Position numbers and translations under genes: made by a program. Of a stretch of DNA of 64,000 bases, positions 54,811 through 64,000 are shown in pieces. The notes under the pieces were generated by a model. It searched no databases. It saw only the letters and a list, made by a program, of their open reading frames with translations, and was not told where the DNA came from. Position 1 is the stretch's first letter. Every line of letters starts with the position of its first letter. The stretch comes from Penicillus capitatus (taxonomy: Eukaryota > Chlorophyta), in the NCBI GenBank assembly GCA_965649825.1, contig OZ287709.1, positions 186,001 through 250,000 on the forward strand, written 5' to 3'.

Positions 54811-56354
54811 TGGCCACGTCGTACAACACGTCCGTCTTGAGACCACTTCGACTCCTTCGTACTCTAACTGGAACGCACTCCAGATGAAACTTGAGAACAC
54901 GAGGTACTTTACAGGGGAACGCTGTCGTTGTGTGCATCCAGTGGTTAAGGAATCACAACCTTAGCCTCTAACAGTCAAGAAGTACAAGCGATTTTTTAAG
55001 CAACCGCTCTAGTGTTATTAGGAAGTTACGAGAATGCTATCCACTAGTCGCTCTCGATGGGTCATGAGGTGTCTTGGTGGTTATTTGGCCCGCAGCAGTC
55101 ACAATGGTTGTGCGCTCGCCGCTGGCATACGAACCTCGCACAATTACTTCTGATCTTTTGAGGAACGGATGACTCACCTGTTGTGTGTAGTCATGTCGCG
55201 ATTATCGTATAAATCTGTGAAGTTGAACTTGATAATAACCTTGTTCTGTAAACGTAAAGCCTTCCGCTGTGTTCGATCGTTTAGCGCGGTTCCTCCCGCA
55301 TGACAGTAATGGCATGCCTTGGGACATCACAAAAAGATGAGTGATTAAGTGCGATACCAAAATGCACATCACAAATGCCACGCCGAAGCCAGACGAACGC
55401 GCGCTAACGAGCGCAAAAAAGAACGGCGACAAATTCGTATCGCTTACAAAGACTGTCAGATCGTTCGTGAACTGGAATTTATCATGGTAGAACGAAGTAA
55501 CAGGTCCCTTCTGACATATTAATATCCTTCTCCGCCTCTCCTTGGTCAGCTGCGCGAAGCTGAGCACAATGCTAACACGACACAATCACTTTGTAAGAAT
55601 GCTAAAGCCATCCACGTTGTTCAAAAGTTGCATCTTCTGCGGTGTTGGATTCAAACATTGTGCCTTCGATTCTTAGTTCCTTCTTTTTTGACGCCAACGT
55701 GAAAAGCGTTTCAGGTCTTGGCACAAAAGCAATGTCCTTCTCTGGCAAACAAAAGTCGTCTACTACAAACAATAGGGGCGAGCGACTACGGGTACGAAGC
55801 CATCGATGTTCGAAACGCTATTTGCCTTACCTGTTTACCAACTACTAACCACGTGTCGAACAGCGAGCCAGGTCAAACATCTCTAGAACTTTGCGAAAAT
55901 ACAGTGAGAGATTCTGTCCAATGGAAATTATGAGTTTAAACACTTGGTTGAGCGCTTATTGAAACTTTCACAATACAGAAGCATATAGGATCACCTACCC
56001 TCCTACGGACATGTCTTTGGCTTTTAGTGTTTACTACACCAGCAGAAAGGCGAGTGGGCCTCTTGACCTTCGTGTTTCATAAATAGGTCGTGGCGGCGAC
56101 AGTTACTTATGTCGCAATACGAAACGAGGAACAAACTAATGCAGAAACCTCATCGTTGAAAAGACGGACGTGGCGGCCTCAACGAAGAGCATCGAAACGT
56201 ACCAGTTCTAGTAACGTCATGTTGCAAGAGATGCCCAAGCGCGACATCTGTTACATCATGAGCTCAGGTCCATTTAACCTCAAATAAAAGGCGATGTGAC
56301 ACGGAACAGAGTATACCTGATTTCATCCGCAAACGTCCTTTTCGCGTTCAACAG
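54811..56354. other. Intergenic, one possible membrane-protein ORF
   Basis: The minus frame 55,202-55,585 (127 codons) includes a hydrophobic span (SGFGVAFVMCILVSHLITHL) but no family match. No other gene seen. Confidence 0.35.
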
Positions 56355-58019
56355 ATGTGGCGCGTATGGACAGCGATTGTTGTTGCTCTCCTCGGCCCGT
56401 TGAGTTACGGTATAACCTACCGCAACAGCTGCGGGACAAATACGATGTTGACGTTTGAAGGAGTGGGTCTCGTTATCGTCAACACCATGCTCAAAACCAT
56501 GTCTGAAGACCTCGGGTTTGACGAGAACGTTGGCGGTGCTGTGGCCACATCTGTCTTCTACATCGGCGCCATGGTTGCTGGACTCGTGACCGGTCCATTC
56601 GAAAAAGCGAGCGGCAAATTTGCGCAGCTGTGGATCGGCGCATTCTATGCGTTTGGCAACATACTCGCGGGTCTTACGACAGACCACAAGTTCTGTTGGG
56701 GAGGACCGTTTGATGGCTGCGTTGCCGATATGCTGTTTGCTGGACGCGTTCTAACCGGATTTGCGTCGGGTCTCATGCTGGTCGTCTCGCCAAAGTACGA
56801 CATCACAGGAGAGACTTTTTGTTTCCGATATCTCTACTGTCAGGTATCTGGCAGCAGTATCACCTCCAGAGATACGAGGTAGAATTGGAGCTTGCTCTCA
56901 GGTACGCCCCTCTCATGTTATTTAACTATTGCTCATCTATTACTCCAGCTGACCGTTGCGCTGGGAGTGTTTCTCGGGTTGTTGCTCGGTGTTCCATACG
57001 AGATTGACAAAAACCTCACAGCTGGATACGAGTGGTGGCGGTTCATGTTCCTTTTGGCTTCAGTACCACCCATTTTTCAGGTAACTAACCTGTCACCTGT
57101 CACATCCACCTGAATATTCTGTATCTAGATTATTATGACAGTTCCCACATTCCCGCTCTTTCATCAGTCACATCAAGAACTGAGAAAAAGTTTCAGCTCG
57201 AAGAAGTCTGTGCAATCCATCGAGTTTCAGCGGACGACAGAACAGAACGAAGGTGCGGCAGATTTGCATACATCTAGAAACAAGAGTTCTTGTGAAACAA
57301 ACGGGACGTTACCTGTTAATCCAAATGACACGAAGCTTCAAAAAAGTTCTTCGTTCATGACTGCATTGAACGATTTCAAGCAGCAGATCATTTTGGTCTT
57401 CGAACCAAGATATCGTCACTGCGTCATCCTGGGGGTTGGTGTTCCGACAGTGACACAGCTAAGTGGTATTGCTATACTGGCATCCTACACAACGATCATC
57501 TTTGAGAACGCTGGAATGGATCATGCCATCATTGCCAGCGCACTTTACGGTGTGAGTGCCATCATCGGCAGCTTCATTTCAGTCTGCCTTTTTGACAAGC
57601 TCGGACGAAAGACCATGGCGTACATTAGCCTTTCTGGCATGTCCATCAGCTACTTGGGTCTGGCGCTTTCGGATCTGGGCAGATCGAGTGTCTCCGGTCC
57701 CTTTTCAGTGATGTTTGCTATAACATGTTGTTTTACTTTTTGTATGGCGACTGGGACTCTCTGTGTTGCCTATGCACCGGAAGTGGTACCGCCTGAGATT
57801 GCTGGAGTCATCTTAGGATTTGGTCAATCTCTTTCATTGCTCGTTTCTTTTACTTTAGTATTGGCCTTCCCTTCGGTTCTCGACGCAGTCGGGGCACTGG
57901 GGGCATTCCTCATCCTATTCTTTTTCTGTGCATGTATTTTGCTCTTTCTCAAAGTCTACATGGTCGAAACAAAAGGCCGAGAATTGAATGATATCGTTAT
58001 AGAACTTGTGAAGGCGTAA
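56355..58019 (+). CDS. Hexose-type MFS transporter E
   Basis: About 489 residues; exons 56355-56409, 56461-56794, 56844-56901, 56949-57080, 57129-58019. It begins MWRVWTAIVVALLGPLSYG. Motifs: EKASGKFAQLW, CWGGPFDGC, SPPEIRGRIG, GVPTVTQLSGIAILASYTT (Gln-Leu-Ser-Gly retained), FDKLGRKTMAY (the second GRK-type cytoplasmic motif, better kept than in A or D), PEVVPPEIAG and MVETKGRELNDI. The 3' part of exon 2 is almost identical to transporter A although the rest has diverged. Confidence 0.9.
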
Positions 58020-58489
58020 AGAGAAGGATTTGTTTTCATCAGGCAACCTGGCAGTTTGATGCAATGTAGGGAAGGAACGACCGAACAGCTATCTTGGTTA
58101 CATACCAGAGGGAGGTTTGAGATGGGAAGATGTCACGAATTGTCTCATTCTTAATTGAATTGTTCATTGATCATCACAGTTCTAAACGGTGTCCTCTGCG
58201 AATTCGCTCGATTTCCAAAACAAACGCTAGAGATCGAAGCCCGAACAGCCGAAAACAATGGTGTTGTCACAAGGCAGTTGCTGCCTTTCTCGGGAGTTTC
58301 GGCACCGCTGTCGCGTTGGCCGTCTTTCCTAGTCTGGATGACAGTTTTCGTCCTGTTGCATAGTAACGATGACCAATCCACATATTGCATCGAGGAATGT
58401 ATTCAGATGCTGTCTCATCTTCGGTTTCATTCCTCAGCCGGGATCCGTTTCGGGTATCATTATCCACCAACGCTTTTCGCCGTCAGCAA
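58020..58489. other. Intergenic between transporters E and F, nothing recognised
   Basis: Spacer probably holding the promoter of transporter F; open frames here have no support. Confidence 0.5.
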
Positions 58490-60162
58490 ATGTGGCGTGT
58501 ACGGACAGCGATCGTCGTTGCTCTGCTGGGTCCACTGAACTACGGTATAACCCTTGCGACGACTTCGGAACGAGCTCGATGTTGACGTTTGAAGGAATGG
58601 GGCTCGTCATCGTCAACACGATGCTCGAGCCCATGTCCGAAGACCTCGGGTTCGATAAGAACGTCGGCGGTGCAGTGGCCACGGCTGCTTTTTACGTTGG
58701 CGCCATTCTCGGCGGTTTTGTCATTGCCCCATTCGAAAAAGCAAGTGGCAAATTCGCGCAACTATGGATCGGCGCACTGTATGCACTCGGCAACATCCTT
58801 GCCGGTCTCACCACAGACCACAACCTGTGCTGGGGAGGACCGCTTGATGGGTGTGTTGCCAACATGTTAGTCGCCGGACGCGTTCTGACAGGATTCGCTT
58901 CAGGCCTCATGCTGGTCGTCTCGCCAAAGTACATTAGAGGTTGACATTTCTGTCCTGATGTCTAACGTATGAGATCAGGTATCTGGCAGAAGTGTCGCCT
59001 CCTGCCATACGTGGTGCTCTGGGATCATGTTCGGTGGTAAGCAGACAACACTGTTTCCTGTACCTTACCTCTCTCTTTGGCAGTTAGCGATCACTGTTGG
59101 GGCATTCATTGGTTTACTGCTCGGTATTGCATACGAAGTCGATGATGATTTCAAAGTGCGTTATGGATGGTGGAGACTCATGTTTCTTATCGCTTCCATA
59201 CCTCCGATTCTTCAAGTATGCAGCTCATCACACAATTTCATCTCCCTGATGTCCACATCCAGAGTCTGTTGTCTATCTTCACGTTTCCACTCTTCCATCA
59301 GCCTCAACAGGAACTGGGAAGGCTGTTGAGCTTACGCAAATCGTCGAAGACAATCGAGCTCCAGCCGACGGAAAGAAACGACGAAACGGAAGCCCATTCT
59401 CAACTGTCTGATCGCCGGAAGTCTGTAGAGGGAGTGACAACCCTTCCAGTGAAGAACGCAGATGCGGCGCTGACGTCTTCAAACCTTACTGGACAGTTTT
59501 CAGCTACATGGAATGATTTCAAGAGGCAAATTGCTCTAGCAGTGAAACCGCGTTACCGTCGTTCTGTTATCCTGGGAATTGGAGTCCCTGTCATCTGTCA
59601 GCTCGTCGGAATGAATGTACTGTCATCATATACAACGACTATATTTGAGGACTCGGGCGTGGATCAAGCAATCGTTGGGAGTTCAGTGGTTGGGCTTGCT
59701 TTTATCGTTGGCAGCGTCATTGCAATTGCGATATACGATAGATACAAACGCAAGAACTTGGCTTACATCAGTTTTTCTGGTATGGCTCTTAGCTACCTCG
59801 GCGTTGCTCTCTCATCCCTTGCCAAATCAAGTGTTTCTGGTCCCTTATCTGTCATTTTTATTATCAAATTTTCGTTGTCGTGCACATTGGCCTGTGGAAC
59901 GTTGAGTGTTGCTTATGCCCCGGAGGTGGTGCCTTCTGAAATTGCAAGTCTTGTATTGGGAATCGGTCAGTCTGCTGGGCTGTTTGTCACCTTTCTGCTG
60001 GTCCTCCTCTTTCCATCCGTTCTCGATGCCATTGGTGCACTGCTGTGCTTCTTAATCTTCTTTTCTTTTTGTGTCTTCTCTTTGATCTTTCTCAAGTTCT
60101 ACATGATCGAAACAAAAGGCAGAGAGCTCGCAGATATTATGGCCGAAGTTATCAAATCATAA
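58490..60162 (+). CDS. Hexose-type MFS transporter F
   Basis: About 492 residues; exons 58490-58544, 58595-58928, 58979-59036, 59084-59215, 59263-60162. It begins MWRVRTAIVVALLGPLNYG. Motifs: EKASGKFAQLW, CWGGPLDGC, EVSPPAIRGALGS, GVPVICQLVGMNVLSSYTT, PEVVPSEIASLVLGIGQS, MIETKGRELADI. The glutamic acid before SPP (AEVSPP), usual in sugar porters, is kept here and lost in A and D (ATVSPP). Intact. Confidence 0.9.
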
Positions 60163-60609
60163 CCGTCATTGTTTTTTTTTTGTTTTCTGCAGAGATGCAA
60201 AACGAAGGAAGGTTGCATTCGTATCCATGTACTCCAAACAAATTCTGTGAGATAGTGCCTAGCCCATGTGCATTACAAAACATTCACAAACAGTCTGTCC
60301 ACTCCATAAAGAACGATCGGTCCATCGCCTTCGATCATCCACGAAATCCATAACCTATATATTACAAGATCACCGTATTTAACTTCTGCATCACGCCGTA
60401 CTTACATGTCTTCAGGCCACGCGGCACGCGACATGCTTCTCTTTTCTACCTGGATCGAACGAACGCATTTTGGCCAAACGACCGTCTGTCAAACAAAAAT
60501 GATCGGAAACAGCTAAATCGTGGTGATAGACTGGACGTCGCTCGTGGCTCCGTTCTGCTGTCGTCGCGTCTATTCTTCAGCTGTCATATCGGATCATTGG
60601 ATTGGCGGG
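60163..60609. other. Intergenic between transporter F and RNASEH2B, nothing recognised
   Basis: A poly-T run near 60,173 follows the transporter F stop. No gene seen. Confidence 0.5.
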
Positions 60610-61674
60610 ATGGCTGTGGTCTCTCCTGTCGGTTGGTCTCCTCCGTGCCTCTTCTTTTCTCAGTTCTTTTCTGTTGATCTCGTAGACTTCGATACGCTCA
60701 AGCGTCATTGCGTCGAGTTACCGCATTCAAGTGTCACGGCGTCGATCTGCTCTCTCACTAAAGTGGTTCTTGACAGAGGAGCGGATCGTGCTTTGTATCA
60801 GTGAAGATAATGATCTGTTTCGCCTGGACAGATACAGGGATACTCCCAGCTCTCTTCTCACATCCCATGGAGTGATCCAAGGTCAATTGCATCTATTAAA
60901 GGAACAGTAAGATTCTTCTCGTGTTGCTGTAGATGGCTCCATTTACTTCGTCACACCCGTTGACGTTTTGTTCCTGGTGCTGCCTTTGTTGGAGACAAAA
61001 GTCAAATGATCTTCGACTTGACACTAGCAATGATTTGCTCTATGTGTCTAGGGGCATGGAGAATACGTGAGTTTAGAGGAATGTATGGAATCCTGCGGAT
61101 TCGGGTTTCTAAAAGATCTGGTCGAGAAGTCAAGACGAGCGTTGGAACACATATGTGAATCCAGAACAGTCGAGGGCGTCATTCAGCACCGACTATCGGA
61201 ATCTGGGGTGACTTGCCGCAGAAGCAGGCCGAGTTTTGAACGGTGACATCTGGTCTAGGTGATTCAGTGGCTCCTTCTGAAACTCCAGACAACGATGCAG
61301 TGCCTCGAGCATCATCGAGTCAAGGACTTCCTGAGACAGTCGGAGTCTGGACGGATGCGCTACGCAGTGGGTCTAATGTTGGAATACCTGCCAGACGTCT
61401 GGCTATCGAAACTGATGGATTCACTGAAACTGGAGATGCCTAAGGGTGAGTGACCCACCGCAGTGCACGTGTTCTCAGCGGGTACGGTTTTTAGATGATC
61501 CCGTTCCCGCTCCCGTTTCAGATCCAGCGACTGGTTCCCACAAGACAGCCAAAGTAAAGCAATCGCATGCTCACGAAATCAGATGCGACTGAACAGATAC
61601 AGGGAGAGCTGACGAAAGAGGAAAAGCAAAAGAAAAGACGGGTGGTGAAGAGGACGCAAAAGAAGAAGGGTTGA
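60610..61674 (+). CDS. RNASEH2B: RNase H2 subunit B
   Basis: Structural subunit of the nuclease that removes ribonucleotides from DNA. Eight exons give about 239 residues: 60610-60631, 60686-60730, 60777-60881, 60933-61000, 61052-61207, 61259-61445, 61495-61553, 61597-61674. The protein reads MAVVSPVDFDTLKRHCVELP, KERIVLCISEDNDLFRL, DGSIYFVTPVDVLFLVLPLL (family DGxxxxxTPxDPLFLxLP), SLEECMESCGFGFLKDLVEK, SRRALEHICESRTVEGVIQH, VIQWLLLKLQTTMQCLE and MRYAVGLMLEYLPDVWLSKL. It ends in a lysine-rich nuclear-type tail (EEKQKKRRVVKRTQKKKG). It sits between transporters F and G. All junctions keep frame. Confidence 0.9.
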
Positions 61675-62315
61675 CATTCGGATGGCATCTCATTTACCAT
61701 CTCACTCAAACCTATTCGGTAAAGTATTGATAGATAGCACTGTCTTACTAGTCGTAAGTACTCGACAAATCTTCGCAGTCCACATACAGCTTCCTCAAGT
61801 TCATCGTCATTTCTCGGGGACGCGGCAGCGTGGCACAATGCTTACCAGCAGTCAAGTCCAATGATCAGCTAAACGTCGTGTGTCTAAAAACGCCACGTGT
61901 ACCGATGTCAGTCGCTTTCGTCTGCGCTTCGTTATGCGTCTTTGTGTTTATCCTCTCTGGTTTTTAACGCATAGCGCTAGTGTAGGGCAGTACACAGAAT
62001 GATTGCACTGAAGGCGTGGCGCATACGGATTCTGATCTGTCCTGTCGACGGCCACTTGAGTCGCTTCTGTCTCAAGGCAGTCGGATTGAATGCACGACCT
62101 ACAGCAAGAATGGGAAGGGACCATGTAGAGCAGTACAGCTTCATGGCCATTCAGCGCGAGTCCTTAAATTCAGACCTCTGTACGCAGACCGTTTCCAATT
62201 TGTGTCTCGCTTGGCGTGCTAGACAGTCGAGCGCCGTATTGGAGCGTCTGTACTCCTTTAACGTCTAGGCGATTGCCTCATTCCATCAGCCGGGCATACT
62301 TCCCACTTGTGAACG
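61675..62315. other. Intergenic upstream of transporter G, nothing recognised
   Basis: Open frames at 61,999-62,268 and overlapping ones lack any family resemblance or splice support. Confidence 0.45.
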
Positions 62316-64000
62316 ATGTGGCGCGTTCGGGCAGCAGTAGCCGTGGCATTTTTGGGTCCGTTTAATTCGGGTAGAAACCCCAGCATTGGCACCATCTTCC
62401 CGATCGAGGCGTTTCTATGTGCGTAGCTGTGGCCCTTGTCCTCGTCAACACAATGCTAACGCAGTTATCCGAAGACTTGAGATTCGACAAGAATAGTGGC
62501 GGTGCTGTGGGGACTGCTGCGCTTTACGTCGGTGGCCTGGCCGGCGGTCTTAGCGCTGTGCACTTCGAGAAAGCCAGCGGTACATTCATGCAGCTGTGGA
62601 CGGGTATCCTATTTTCGGTCGGGAATACCCTCGCGGCGTTCGCCACCGAACAGAAGGTCTGTTGGAGTGGACTGCACGGATGTAGCCCAAGCATGTTACT
62701 GGGCGGACGCCTACTAACGGGGTTCGCCTGCGGTCTTGTGCTCGCTCTTACTCCAAAGTACGCCGACTTACCTACAGCATTACAACAACGATATTCATGT
62801 GGTAGGTATCCGGCTGAAGTTTCGTCAACCGACGAAAGAAACGCGGTTAAATCATACTCGCAGGTGTACTGACTGTTATACGCGTTTCGCTTACACACAT
62901 CTTGTGACAGGTATCATTCGCCACTGGATCTCTTTATGGGCTGCTCCTTGGCCTGCCATACGAATTTGATGTTCGATTTTGCATCGGCTGTGAGTGGTGG
63001 AGGATCATGTTCCTCATGGCATCACTACCGTCAACGTTACAGGTAAGCATCGACTCCTCTACTTCCCTCCTGAAGAAAGCCATAAGCAGTGTTTATTGAC
63101 GCTGGCGGCGTTCCCTCTGTTTCAACACTCGCATGCTTCGACTGAAGCGACCGAGACAAGTGTATCCTCTATACAGATTGAATCTGGGTACACGACTGAT
63201 CAAACGAATGAATCTGGACTCAACTTGAAGGATGGACTCATCGATAAAAATACCACAACGAATGAAGTGAGCACTGGAATGTCACTTAACTCACTATGTA
63301 TGCCCCCCAAGTACATAACCCAGACCGCCGAGCAAAGCCTACCAACTCCCTCTCTGTTCGCCTGTCTATTCGACAGGAAATACCTTCGATCTATCATATT
63401 GGGAATCGGCTTCCCAGTTCTTTGCCAACTCACTGGAGTCAGTGTCTTTGCTTCCTACTCGACAACAATCTTGCAGAATACCGGAATGGAGAGAGCAATT
63501 CTGGGCAGTGTCACTTGCGGATCGGCGGCCGTCATTGGCAGTATCGTCTCCGTTTTTCTTTTTCACAGATTTAGCAGAAAAGCGATGGCCTGTGTAAGTT
63601 TCTCTGCTATGGCAATGTGCTGCCTGGCTCTCTCACTTTCAGATTTAGCGCCAACAATAATCTCCGGACTTTTCTCCGTTATCTGCATTTTTGGATTTGT
63701 TTTTTTCTATGCATCAGTGTGTAGTACTTTACACACGGGTCTTCCGACAGAAATCTTGCCTCCTGAAGTTGCAAGTGCTGCCTTTGAATTGGGTCGGTTT
63801 CTTTCATGGCTGTGTGCTTTTATCATCGTCCTCATTTCACCTGCCATTCTCGACGCTGCTGGGGCACTTTGGCTGTACCTTGCATTTTTTGCTTCGTGTT
63901 TCGTTTCTTTACTCTTTTGGAAATGCGCCATCGAACCGAAGGAACAAGAATTGAAGGATATCGTGGAGGAGCTCATGAACATGCCTGATACCTCTGTGGC
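62316..64000 (+). CDS. Hexose-type MFS transporter G, cut by the window end
   Basis: Exons 62316-62370, 62427-62757, 62806-62863, 62911-63042 and 63090 onward; the last exon is still open at 64,000 but has passed the position of the usual ETKG motif (here EPKEQELKDIVEEL), so only a few codons are missing. It starts MWRVRAAVAVAFLGPFNSG. CWSGLHGC replaces CWGGPFDGC (both cysteines kept), SPPEIRG is replaced by SSTDERN, and TM7 reads GFPVLCQLTGVSVFASYSTT. It is the most divergent member after B. The frame is intact. Confidence 0.85.

Noticed and set aside
61999-62268. 89-codon plus ORF before transporter G
   Set aside because: No family resemblance, overlapping alternative frames of similar length, and no splice support; probably chance.

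Overview
The window is nuclear DNA from a compact, intron-rich microbial eukaryote. Nearly all recognised genes are split by GT-AG introns of about 35-60 bases, genes sit on both strands with gaps as small as 11-37 bases, and the proteins are eukaryote-specific: NudC, VPS51, EIPR1, CCDC47, an RNF121-type RING ligase, RNase H2 subunit B, a TMEM87/GOST-type membrane protein and mitochondrial-type bL33. A starch-phosphatase-like protein (phosphatase fold plus glucan-binding module), a MOC1-type organellar Holliday-junction resolvase and a fused dethiobiotin synthetase / diaminopelargonate aminotransferase suggest an alga-derived or plastid-history protist, perhaps an alveolate such as a perkinsozoan-like lineage. 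That placement is inference; no rRNA or organelle marker is present to settle it.

Layout. 0.3-8.9 kb: SEX4-like pseudophosphatase (+), a type II membrane protein with a weak HtrA-like domain (-), a Nup42-like nucleoporin (+), then the BioD-BioA fusion (+), whose 1.9-kb intron contains a whole gene on the opposite strand. 10.2-11.9 kb: hexose-type MFS transporter A, followed by about 3 kb of duplicated sequence carrying a truncated retroelement. 17-25 kb: bL33m, NudC, divergent transporter B, VPS51, a PAP2-type phosphatase. 25.6-31 kb: a secreted acidic protein, an atypical SDR epimerase, the MOC1-like resolvase, an IQ-motif protein. 32-37 kb: a flavin monooxygenase and the TMEM87/GOST-type protein. 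37-43.6 kb: CCDC47 and RNF121-type genes head to head, EIPR1, a TFIIS-N-domain gene. 44.6-47.2 kb: a trypsin-like protease fused to ankyrin repeats. 48.8-64 kb: five more transporters (C, D, E, F, G) with RNASEH2B inserted between F and G.

The dominant theme is expansion of one sugar-transporter family: seven genes with the same five-exon structure. A and D lie in a recent segmental duplication, and A and E share a short tract that looks like gene conversion. The housekeeping genes fall into secretory/endosomal traffic (VPS51 and EIPR1, which act together on GARP/EARP; GOST-type protein; lipid phosphatase), ER membrane biogenesis and quality control (CCDC47, RNF121) and organellar functions (bL33m, MOC1, biotin synthesis). 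The most unusual items are the trypsin-ankyrin fusion, the glucan phosphatase homologue without its catalytic arginine, the nested gene in the biotin locus, and a retroelement insertion for which the paralogous empty site is in the same window.

All exon structures were read by eye from splice sites and family alignment recalled from knowledge; no searches were run.
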